6,017 bases of DNA from CAYMCV01 sp964389005. Its GTDB lineage: Bacteria > Bacillota > Clostridia > Lachnospirales > Lachnospiraceae. The position numbers were made by a program, and so were the translations under genes. The first letter of the stretch is position 1. Each line of letters starts with the position of its first letter. The stretch lies in assembly GCA_964389005.1 (NCBI GenBank), contig CAYMCV010000135.1:1-6017 (forward strand), read 5' to 3'. The notes under the pieces are model-generated. The model saw only the letters and a list, made by a program, of their open reading frames with translations, had not been told where the DNA came from and ran no database searches. This document shows positions 1-5,281 of this stretch, piece by piece.

Positions 1-2
1 CA

Positions 3-56
3 CCGACACCGTCGACAGGCGAGACAGATATTGAGTGGACCCCTGATATATTGTAG
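3..56 (+). CDS. Possible C-terminal tail of an upstream gene (partial)
   Basis: Reading frame 3 is open from the window edge to a TAG at 54-56. It encodes about 17 residues rich in Pro, Thr and acidic residues (PTPSTGETDIEWTPDIL), which resembles the disordered tail of a cell-surface or penicillin-binding-type protein. Frame 1 is also open, to a TAG at 76-78, so the choice rests on composition alone. No family can be named from so short a piece. It lies 70 bases before lgt. Confidence 0.25.
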   Translation, partial: PTPSTGETDIEWTPDIL

Positions 57-126
57 ATATCATGCAACAGACAAATAGAAAGAGAGGAATGTCTTTTACG
101 CTGATGCGTGAGAGATTAACAAAAAA

Positions 127-897
127 ATGTGTAATGATTGGTTAACGATTGGAAAATTTACGATTCATGGTTATGGCGTAATGATTGGCATCGGATTCGC
201 GATTGCAGTACTTGTGAGTATATACCGTGCCAAGAAGAAGGAACTCAATCCCGATATCATTGTGGACTTGGCAATTATTTCCGTGGTATGCGGATTTTTG
301 GGTGCCAAATTGCTGTTTGTGATTGTGGAATGGAAGGATTTCCTTCAGAATCCGTTACAAGTTCTGGGGTCCGGAGGTTTTGTCGTCTACGGCGGAATTA
401 TGATTGGAGCATTGGCCGGCGGCATATACTGTAAAATCAAAAAAGTTGATTTTGTTTCCTACTTTGATCTGATAATGCCACAGGTTGCATTGGCACAGGG
501 TATTGGCAGAATCGGGTGCTTTTTTGCCGGTTGTTGTTACGGCGCACAGACAGATTCTTTCCTTGGTGTTATATTTCCGGCAGGCAGTTTTGCACCTGCG
601 GGCGTTAAGGTATTACCGACACAGTTGTTTTCTTCTGCAGGAGACTTCCTGATTGCAGGCACACTGTATTTTCTCGGAAGCCGTGTGAAGCACAAAGGAG
701 ACATTGGTGCTATTTATTTGATACTGTACGGTATCGGTCGATTTTTGATTGAATTCTTGCGAAGTGATGCACGCGGTAGCGTAGGCATGTTATCAACCTC
801 ACAGTTTATATCCATATTTATTGTTGCTTTTGCCATCGTATTATTGGTATTCAATGCCAAGAAGAGCAGAAAGGCGCTTGATGAAAAAAGAGATTAA
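127..897 (+). CDS. lgt: Prolipoprotein diacylglyceryl transferase (Lgt), variant motif type
   Basis: Lgt transfers the diacylglyceryl group of phosphatidylglycerol to the lipobox cysteine of prolipoproteins, the first step of bacterial lipoprotein maturation, at the cytoplasmic membrane. The 256-residue product is multi-spanning, a little short for the family, and carries its landmarks in order: IHGYG at 13-17 (Tyr16 aligns with E. coli Tyr26), GGFVVYGG at 83-90, GRIGCFFAGCCYG at 127-139, PTQL at 164-167 and YGIGRFLIEFLR at 201-212. By motif alignment it keeps the equivalents of E. coli Arg143 (R128), Tyr235 (Y201), Arg239 (R205) and Glu243 (E209). The positions of His103, Asn146 and Glu151 are Tyr88, Cys131 and Cys136. 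The ATG at 127 is the only good start, because an in-frame TGA lies at 109-111 and the next ATG (181) would remove the IHGYG motif. The upstream ribosome site (GAGAG near 110-114) is weak. The 3' end overlaps the yitT-family gene. The family call is firm; the catalytic consequence of the variant residues is unknown. Confidence 0.93.
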   Translation: MCNDWLTIGKFTIHGYGVMIGIGFAIAVLVSIYRAKKKELNPDIIVDLAIISVVCGFLGAKLLFVIVEWKDFLQNPLQVLGSGGFVVYGGIMIGALAGGIYCKIKKVDFVSYFDLIMPQVALAQGIGRIGCFFAGCCYGAQTDSFLGVIFPAGSFAPAGVKVLPTQLFSSAGDFLIAGTLYFLGSRVKHKGDIGAIYLILYGIGRFLIEFLRSDARGSVGMLSTSQFISIFIVAFAIVLLVFNAKKSRKALDEKRD

Positions 898-1729
898 AAA
901 TGTCATAATGATTGTTTTGGCTGCTGTAATTATGTCTTTTAACATCAGTAACTTTGCGAGAATCGGAGGACTTCTTCCGGGAGGTTTTACCGGGATTTCG
1001 TTGTTACTGCAAAAGATTTTGGGCGAATATGCGCATATTACGCTTCCTTATAGCGTGTTGTACATACCGCTCAATCTGATTCCGGCAACGATCAGTTTCT
1101 TTTATATCGGTAAAAAATTTACAGTCAAATCAATTATTATGATTGTCTTAGCCTCTGTTTTGACAGATTTCATTCCTTGTTATCATTTGACAAATGATAT
1201 CTTATTATGCGCGCTATTCGGCGGTATTTTAAACGGTGTTGCAATCGGCTTGTGTTTGATGGCGGATGCGACCAGCGGCGGTACCGATTTCATTTCAATT
1301 TTCATTTCAAAACATTATGGTAGAGATGCATGGAATTATATCTTTTTTGCCAATGTCGCAGTCCTGGCAATATCGGGCCTGCTATTTGGGCTTGAAGGAG
1401 CAATGTATTCGATTATTCTTCAATTTATGTCCACTTTTGTCATACAACTAATGTATAAAAAATATCAAAAACATACATTATGCATTATTACGGATTTGCC
1501 GGAAGAGGTATATCACGAGATTGTTACGATTTCCAACCATGACAGCACGCTTTTCCGCGGGAAAGGCATGTATATGGGAAAAGAACGTAATATGGTATAC
1601 TCCGTCGTTTCCAGTAATGAAGTCATGAAGATTGTACACTCGGTAAAGAAAGCCGATCCGCATGCGTTTATCAATATTCTGAAATCAACGCAGGTGGAAG
1701 GCAATTTTTATCAGAAGCCTGTTGATTAG
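881..1729 (+). CDS. YitT family membrane protein (DUF161 + DUF2179)
   Basis: This is an integral membrane protein of the YitT family, whose molecular function is not established. The 282 residues divide into about five or six hydrophobic segments (roughly 8-185) and a soluble C-terminal domain of the DUF2179 type (about 197-276). Family marks are GGFTGIS (34-40), TSGGTDFIS (131-139), the C-terminal RGKGMYMGKERNMVYSVVS (226-244) and DPHAFINI (259-266). The start is placed at ATG 881 because AGAAAGG ends 6-7 bases before it and the N-terminus is then MKKEIKNVIMIVLAA, with positive residues before the first helix as in relatives. An in-frame ATG at 821 would add 20 unrelated residues lying wholly inside lgt. 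The gene overlaps the end of lgt by 17 bases in another frame, suggesting translational coupling. Length and both domains are normal, so it looks intact. Confidence 0.9.
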   Translation: MKKEIKNVIMIVLAAVIMSFNISNFARIGGLLPGGFTGISLLLQKILGEYAHITLPYSVLYIPLNLIPATISFFYIGKKFTVKSIIMIVLASVLTDFIPCYHLTNDILLCALFGGILNGVAIGLCLMADATSGGTDFISIFISKHYGRDAWNYIFFANVAVLAISGLLFGLEGAMYSIILQFMSTFVIQLMYKKYQKHTLCIITDLPEEVYHEIVTISNHDSTLFRGKGMYMGKERNMVYSVVSSNEVMKIVHSVKKADPHAFINILKSTQVEGNFYQKPVD

Positions 1730-1774
1730 AGGAAAGCGGACTGGTACATTTTCACAAAAAATTCATGTCAAATT

Positions 1775-1797
1775 CAAAAAAAATGGGGATTTTTTTG
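1775..1797. other. A-tract/T-tract hairpin between yitT-family gene and transducer gene
   Basis: An A-rich arm (C, eight A, T; 1775-1784) and a T-rich arm (A, seven T, G; 1789-1797) flank GGGG (1785-1788), giving about 8 A-T pairs. It could act as a weak terminator for the lgt-yitT unit on either strand, or as an A/T-rich element just upstream of the next promoter. With no G-C pairs in the stem apart from a possible closing pair, the terminator reading is uncertain. Confidence 0.3.
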
Positions 1798-1805
1798 AGT
1801 AGTTA

Positions 1806-1814
1806 TGTTATAAT
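1806..1814 (+). promoter_or_regulatory. Extended -10 promoter for the transducer gene
   Basis: The sequence TGTTATAAT is a perfect -10 hexamer (TATAAT, 1809-1814) preceded by the TGn extension. No good TTGACA sits 16-18 bases upstream; that place is taken by the GGGG/T-tract at 1785-1796. Start of transcription would be near 1821, leaving a leader of about 68 bases before the ATG at 1889. I see no riboswitch in that leader and no sigma-28-type motility promoter. Confidence 0.6.
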
Positions 1815-1878
1815 GAATATGTTTATGAATGATTTTCCATTACAAGACAGACATTGAATAGCACCCGATGAGGTAGAT

Positions 1879-1885
1879 GGAGGAG
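1879..1885 (+). promoter_or_regulatory. Ribosome binding site that decides the transducer start
   Basis: GGAGGAG lies 3 bases before the ATG at 1889 (about 5 from the GGAGG core), a strong Shine-Dalgarno. The in-frame ATG at 1877 overlaps this site and has only a weak AGG upstream (1871-1873), so 1889 is the better start. Confidence 0.7.
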
Positions 1886-1888
1886 ACG

Positions 1889-3928
1889 ATGGTAGTAGCA
1901 TTAATTATTGCAGTGTTAGAAGCATTAGTGATTATTGCGCTTGTGATTGTAATTTACAAGAGCGAACAGTCATACAGCCAGATTCGCAATAAGGCAGAAC
2001 AGATTGTAAAAGGGAAGCTGGATGTGGAAGATATTCGTGTGGATGGGAAACAGAACAACACCACGATTTTAGCCAGAGCGTTTAATTCCATCAAGAGCAA
2101 TTTGCTGACATTTGTAGAGGCTACCAAGGGCAACGTCATCGTTTTATCTGATGCACTTGATGTCCTTTCAAAGAGCGTAGAGGGAAACAGGTTGGGAAAC
2201 GAGCAGATCGCGGACGGTGTTTCCACTGTTGCGGTGAAAGCCGCAGAACAATTGGATTTGGTAAAAAGCAACTTAGACATCATAGAAGTCAACAATGTCC
2301 AAATGCAGGAAATTGACAGTGCCATGGCGAAGATGAAAGCCGGATTGGATGATACGGTAGAGGTAAGCAAGAAGGGATTGGGACATCTGAAGGGTTATGA
2401 GATTGATATGGATGCCATTNNNNNNNNNNTAGGAAAAAGCAATGAATTCCTTGAGAAATTTAATGAAGATATTAAGAAAATCGAAGTTGCCGGCGATTTT
2501 ATTATCAGTGTCAGCGATCAGCTTCGTTTATTGGCTTTGAATGCCTCCATTGAAGCGGCACGTGCGGGGCAGGCAGGACGCGGTTTTTCGGTAGTTGCCG
2601 ATGAAATGAGTGATATGTCCGACAAGACCAAAGCCGGTATGGGAACCATTACGAAGATTGTCAACGAGATAATGGAGAGTAGCCAACAGGTTAATGACAG
2701 TATCAAGAATTGTGAAGGCACATTCAATAAAAGTAAAGAGACGTTTGAGGAAGTCAGTAATTCATTCCAGACTATTAACCGACAAGCGTTTGAAATACAC
2801 GACAGTATCAAACAGATTTCCGGTAAGTTTGAAACGATTGCCCAGAATTCCAACGAATCAAAAGAGATGGCATCCCGTTTATATGACGCTTCCTTACTAA
2901 TCAGTGACAGTACGCATGAAATAGCGGCTGCATCACAGGAGACAGCTGCGGAATCGTCACATATCGGTGATAACGTGGATGCATTGAGCGGCATGTTAAA
3001 GGGAATTCAAGATTTGCTTAAGCAGTTCAATACTTCGGTTGTTCCGGTTAATCAGGACAGGGGACGCAAGGTACATATCGCATTTATCAGTATGTTGGAT
3101 AATGACTTCTGGTACGGTGTACGCCGTGGCGTATTCTATGCACAGAAAGAATTGGCAGGAAGAAATGCATTGGTGGAGTATACGCCGATTAATATGTCAG
3201 GTTCCGAATTGGATGAGTTTGTCAGCAACCGATTCCAAGAATGTATTGATCAGAATGTCGACGGAATTATTTTCCCGGGATTTTTAAGCGGAGGAAACGC
3301 AAATTTACAGCGTGCAATTGACAGAGGAATCAATGTATTTGCTTTTAACTGTGATTGTGCTTCGGATGTGAAGCGAATGGCATGTTTTAGCCCGGATGCT
3401 TATGAAGCCGGCTTATTGGCGGCGAAATCCGTTGAGAAGGCTTTGGGCAGAACCGGTAATGTTGTAGTTATGACCGGCGATTTATCGGTTCGTGTGAATC
3501 TTCTCAGAAAAGAGAGTTTTCTCAAAGGTATTGCAGCTTGCAAGGGAATTCGTGTGGTTGATGATATTGTGGTATTGGACAATGCAGATGATGTTTACGA
3601 GAATACTTGTGCATGCTTACGGTCACGCGCAGATGTGGATGCGATATACTTAACAACAGGTATGCCCCTTTCGGTTGCAAGAGCAATTGAGGATACCGGC
3701 AGGGCAGGACGTACGGTACTCATCGGATTCGACCACAGTCCGGAAATCTATGATTATATTAAGAAAGGTGTCATTGCCGCAGCCATCGGACAGGATCCGT
3801 TTGGACAAGGTCATGACCCGATTATCTGGATGTACAATCATTGCGTTACCGGAGAAGCATTACCGAAAGAGTTTATGGCATGCCGATTATCCGTTGTTGA
3901 CAAGGATAATGTTGAGAATCTAATTTAA
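1889..3928 (+). CDS. Membrane-anchored methyl-accepting chemotaxis protein fused to C-terminal RbsB-like sugar-binding domain
   Basis: This predicted chemotaxis-type transducer has about 679 residues (numbering from ATG 1889; 683 from ATG 1877). Order: one membrane helix (about 2-22); a degenerate HAMP-like stretch (about 30-80, with IVKGKLDVED and ILARAFNSI); a long helical signalling arm; the MCP hairpin tip LLALNASIEAARAGQAGRGF (214-233); the return arm with a methylation-type region (EIAAASQETAAES, about 342-354); and, from about 394, a type 1 periplasmic-binding-protein fold like RbsB (KVHIAFISMLDNDFW, QNVDGIIFPG, DAIYLTTG, VLIGFDHSPE, AAAIGQDPFGQG). No extracellular loop is present, so both domains should be cytoplasmic; about nine cysteines in the binding domain fit a reducing compartment. 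No C-terminal CheR-tethering pentapeptide is seen. The tip has QLR where QTN is usual. A 10-N assembly gap (2420-2429) falls in the N-terminal arm, so the exact length is uncertain. The gene is monocistronic, with its own promoter. The domain calls are firm; the ligand is unknown, with a pentose, hexose or AI-2-like sugar being an inference from the fold. Confidence 0.88.
   Translation: MVVALIIAVLEALVIIALVIVIYKSEQSYSQIRNKAEQIVKGKLDVEDIRVDGKQNNTTILARAFNSIKSNLLTFVEATKGNVIVLSDALDVLSKSVEGNRLGNEQIADGVSTVAVKAAEQLDLVKSNLDIIEVNNVQMQEIDSAMAKMKAGLDDTVEVSKKGLGHLKGYEIDMDAIXXXXGKSNEFLEKFNEDIKKIEVAGDFIISVSDQLRLLALNASIEAARAGQAGRGFSVVADEMSDMSDKTKAGMGTITKIVNEIMESSQQVNDSIKNCEGTFNKSKETFEEVSNSFQTINRQAFEIHDSIKQISGKFETIAQNSNESKEMASRLYDASLLISDSTHEIAAASQETAAESSHIGDNVDALSGMLKGIQDLLKQFNTSVVPVNQDRGRKVHIAFISMLDNDFWYGVRRGVFYAQKELAGRNALVEYTPINMSGSELDEFVSNRFQECIDQNVDGIIFPGFLSGGNANLQRAIDRGINVFAFNCDCASDVKRMACFSPDAYEAGLLAAKSVEKALGRTGNVVVMTGDLSVRVNLLRKESFLKGIAACKGIRVVDDIVVLDNADDVYENTCACLRSRADVDAIYLTTGMPLSVARAIEDTGRAGRTVLIGFDHSPEIYDYIKKGVIAAAIGQDPFGQGHDPIIWMYNHCVTGEALPKEFMACRLSVVDKDNVENLI
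2420..2429. other. Assembly gap (10 N)
   Basis: Ten undetermined bases lie within the N-terminal signalling arm of the transducer gene. The reading frame is the same on both sides if exactly 10 bases (or 10 plus a multiple of 3) are missing. The run may be a scaffolding placeholder, in which case the true missing length is unknown. Confidence 0.99.
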
Positions 3929-3961
3929 CACAAATAAGGGTTTCTGATTAGGATATCGGAT

Positions 3962-3992
3962 AAAAAATAGGGCACGCGATTTCGCGTGCCCT
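3962..3992 (-). terminator. Rho-independent terminator of the DUF5684 gene, possibly bidirectional
   Basis: A perfect 9-bp stem (GGGCACGCG at 3970-3978, CGCGTGCCC at 3983-3991) with a 4-base loop, extended by one A-T pair. On the minus strand it is followed by TATTTTTT (complement of 3962-3969), a classic tail, and it begins 34 bases after the stop of the minus-strand gene. On the plus strand only TTAACGATTG follows, so termination of the transducer mRNA, which ends 41 bases upstream of the stem, would be weaker. Confidence 0.85.
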
Positions 3993-4025
3993 TAACGATT
4001 GTTACGTAATTACTTGATTTCGTGA

Positions 4026-4403
4026 CTATCCAACATAGTCAGCGCTACCGAATGCAAGAATCGGAAGTGCGATGTAGGGGAAGAGAATTGTGAGAATCTT
4101 GAAACCTGTTTCTTTTCCGAAAACATCTGCGATTTTCCAGTATACAACATAAACAAAAATGGCATTAACACCCGGGATAAAGAAACCTAAACAAAACCAA
4201 GGATTTCCGAAAGCAATCTTTGCCATGATGTAACAATTGTAAATAGGAATGATTGCTGCCCATCCCGGCTCGCCTGCTTTGACAAAAATTTTCCAAAAAC
4301 TGACGAGTAAAACTAATGATAATACTGCTGCAAAAATCAGTGTGAAAATGTAGATACCGGCGAAACCTGCAAGCGCGGCACTGTCCATATAAGAACTATC
4401 CAT
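4026..4403 (-). CDS. DUF5684-family small membrane protein
   Basis: This is a 125-residue, very hydrophobic protein with about four membrane segments (roughly 14-38, 47-63, 68-88 and 100-117). It carries the pattern I associate with DUF5684: KAGEPGWAAIIPIYN (42-56), an FGKETGFKI turn (95-103) and the end LPILAFGSADYVG (113-125). No catalytic or binding residues are evident and the family has no established function that I know of. The start is secure: AAAGGAGG is 7 bases upstream of the ATG. The gene stands alone, with a strong promoter and its own terminator, and is divergent from the metal-resistance operon; no functional link between the two is shown by the sequence. Confidence 0.85.
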   Translation of the reverse strand: MDSSYMDSAALAGFAGIYIFTLIFAAVLSLVLLVSFWKIFVKAGEPGWAAIIPIYNCYIMAKIAFGNPWFCLGFFIPGVNAIFVYVVYWKIADVFGKETGFKILTILFPYIALPILAFGSADYVG

Positions 4404-4430
4404 GATAATTCCTCCTTTTATTTTTTGGTT

Positions 4431-4459
4431 AGTATACTACTGATGGTCGAAATTGTCAA
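4431..4459 (-). promoter_or_regulatory. Sigma-A promoter of the DUF5684 gene
   Basis: On the minus strand TTGACA (complement of 4454-4459) is separated by exactly 17 bases from TATACT (complement of 4431-4436). This is a full-consensus -35 and a near-consensus -10, about 27 bases from the start codon. A second TTGACA lies 11 bases further upstream (complement of 4465-4470). Confidence 0.85.
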
Positions 4460-4558
4460 TTCTTTGTCAATAAATGTTAAAATATTGCATACATTTATAG
4501 ATACTTTTAGCTCCGATATGAAAGTAATAATAAGTAAATAGAAATTAGGAAATAAGTA

Positions 4559-4587
4559 TTGACAAATCATAAATCTCATCATAATAT
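4559..4587 (+). promoter_or_regulatory. Promoter of the metal-resistance operon
   Basis: A consensus TTGACA (4559-4564) is followed after 17 bases by TAATAT (4582-4587), a moderate -10 in the run ATAATATAAA. It lies about 50 bases before the repressor start codon and directly precedes the candidate operator. The region between this promoter and the divergent DUF5684 promoter (about 4471-4558) is A/T-rich, and I see nothing else in it. Confidence 0.65.
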
Positions 4588-4590
4588 AAA

Positions 4591-4620
4591 CATATGAACA
4601 GACGTTTATTTGTTTAACGT
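4591..4620 (+). promoter_or_regulatory. Candidate ArsR/SmtB operator
   Basis: Immediately after the -10 lies an imperfect inverted repeat: ATGAACA (4594-4600) against TGTTTAA (4611-4617), nested with a perfect ACGTT (4602-4606) / AACGT (4616-4620) pair. ATGAACA half-sites resemble those bound by SmtB/CadC/ZiaR-type repressors, and the position at the transcription start suits repression and autoregulation. The symmetry is imperfect, so the exact borders are tentative. Confidence 0.5.
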
Positions 4621-4638
4621 GAATGCAGGAGGTGCGAC

Positions 4639-5001
4639 ATGAAAACACAAAAGGATACAGATATTTGCGAGACATATGAAATTCATGAGGATCGCATTCA
4701 TTCTGCAGAGGCACACAAATTGTCGGACGATGAATTGTATCGGTTGTCGGAGTTGTTCAAAGTATTTGGCGACACGACACGATTAAGAATTCTGTACGTA
4801 CTGTTTGAAACAGAAGTTTGCGTTTGTGACTTGGCATTGATGTTACAGATGACGCAACCGGCCATTTCACACCAACTCAAAATCTTACGACAGGCAGGTC
4901 TGATTAAGAGCAGGAGAGAGGGCAAATCGGTGTTCTATTCTCTTGCGGATTCACATGTCAGCACTATGATTTCGCAAGGTGTGGATCACATTAGAGAGTG
5001 A
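4639..5001 (+). CDS. ArsR/SmtB-family metal-sensing repressor (CadC/ZiaR-like)
   Basis: This is a 120-residue winged-helix repressor that should leave DNA when it binds divalent metal. The core runs from FKVFGDTTRLRILYVL (about 40-55) through the recognition helix (about 71-84, TQPAISHQLKIL) to the wing (about 89-101). Two metal sites of the family can be read. The alpha3N site is CVC at Cys61/Cys63, probably completed by Cys10 and nearby His/Glu in the N-terminal arm. The alpha5 site is Asp104, His106, His117, Glu120, with exactly the SmtB spacing. CadC normally supplies two N-terminal cysteines, and only one is present here, alongside His16 and His21. This combination points to Zn/Cd/Pb rather than arsenic. 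The start is supported by AGGAGGTG at 4627-4634. It is the first gene of the operon, 41 bases before the HMA gene, and probably autoregulated. The family is certain; the metal preference is inferred. Confidence 0.93.
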   Translation: MKTQKDTDICETYEIHEDRIHSAEAHKLSDDELYRLSELFKVFGDTTRLRILYVLFETEVCVCDLALMLQMTQPAISHQLKILRQAGLIKSRREGKSVFYSLADSHVSTMISQGVDHIRE

Positions 5002-5042
5002 CGAAGCGTTCTAAATAAAACCAACAGAAGGAGACTAATAAA

Positions 5043-5261
5043 ATGAAAAAGAAGTATCAATTGGAAGACTTGGATTGTGCGAATTGTGCGGCGAAGATGG
5101 AAGATGCAATCAAGAAAATCCCCGGTGTAAAAGATGCAACGGTAAGTTTTCTGGCGCAGAAATTAACAATCGAGACAGAAGAGGAATTATTCGAAGAAAT
5201 CATGAAAGAAGTGGTAAAGGTTTGTCGCAAGGTTGAACCGGACTGTAAAATCATGATTTAG
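5043..5261 (+). CDS. Free-standing HMA-domain metal-binding protein
   Basis: This 72-residue cytosolic protein consists of a single heavy-metal-associated domain. Its metal loop DLDCANCAAKME (9-20) has the Cys12-x-x-Cys15 pair with Asp just before the first Cys, as in the N-terminal domains of ZntA/CadA pumps. KIPGVKDATVSF (25-36) is the usual second-strand region. Two further cysteines (61 and 68) lie in the C-terminal part and are not standard. GAAGGAG (5027-5033) supports the start. It lies between the repressor and the ATPase, which begins 20 bases later and lacks its own HMA domain, so it probably serves as the detached metal-binding or delivery domain of that pump. A CopZ-like copper chaperone is the alternative, but the context favours Zn/Cd/Pb. 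Confidence 0.9.
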   Translation: MKKKYQLEDLDCANCAAKMEDAIKKIPGVKDATVSFLAQKLTIETEEELFEEIMKEVVKVCRKVEPDCKIMI

Positions 5262-5281
5262 TTTCGAAAAGCGAGGTGCTT

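Noticed and set aside
31..59. TTGAGT followed after 17 bases by TAGATA as an lgt promoter
   Set aside because: The -10 matches consensus at only about half its positions; too weak to call.
89..145. 18-codon open frame starting at ATG 89 and overlapping the lgt start, a possible leader peptide
   Set aside because: The AGAGAGGA lies directly against the ATG, too close for an efficient ribosome site, and the peptide has no recognisable feature.
821..880. 20-residue N-terminal extension of the YitT-family protein from ATG 821
   Set aside because: No ribosome site fits, the extension is charged and aromatic unlike relatives, and it lies wholly inside lgt; ATG 881 is well supported.
1815..1888. 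Possible cyclic-di-GMP or other riboswitch in the transducer leader
   Set aside because: The leader is only about 68 bases, with no GEMM-type conserved core or convincing pairing.
2518..2994. 158-codon minus-strand open frame opposite the transducer gene
   Set aside because: It is a shadow of the conserved MCP coding strand; the product is a Ser/Leu-rich translation with no recognisable domain.
4418..4714. 98-codon minus-strand open frame spanning the DUF5684/repressor intergenic region
   Set aside because: It covers two well-formed promoters and the start of the repressor gene, has no family resemblance, and has an irregular Cys/Ile/Tyr-rich composition.
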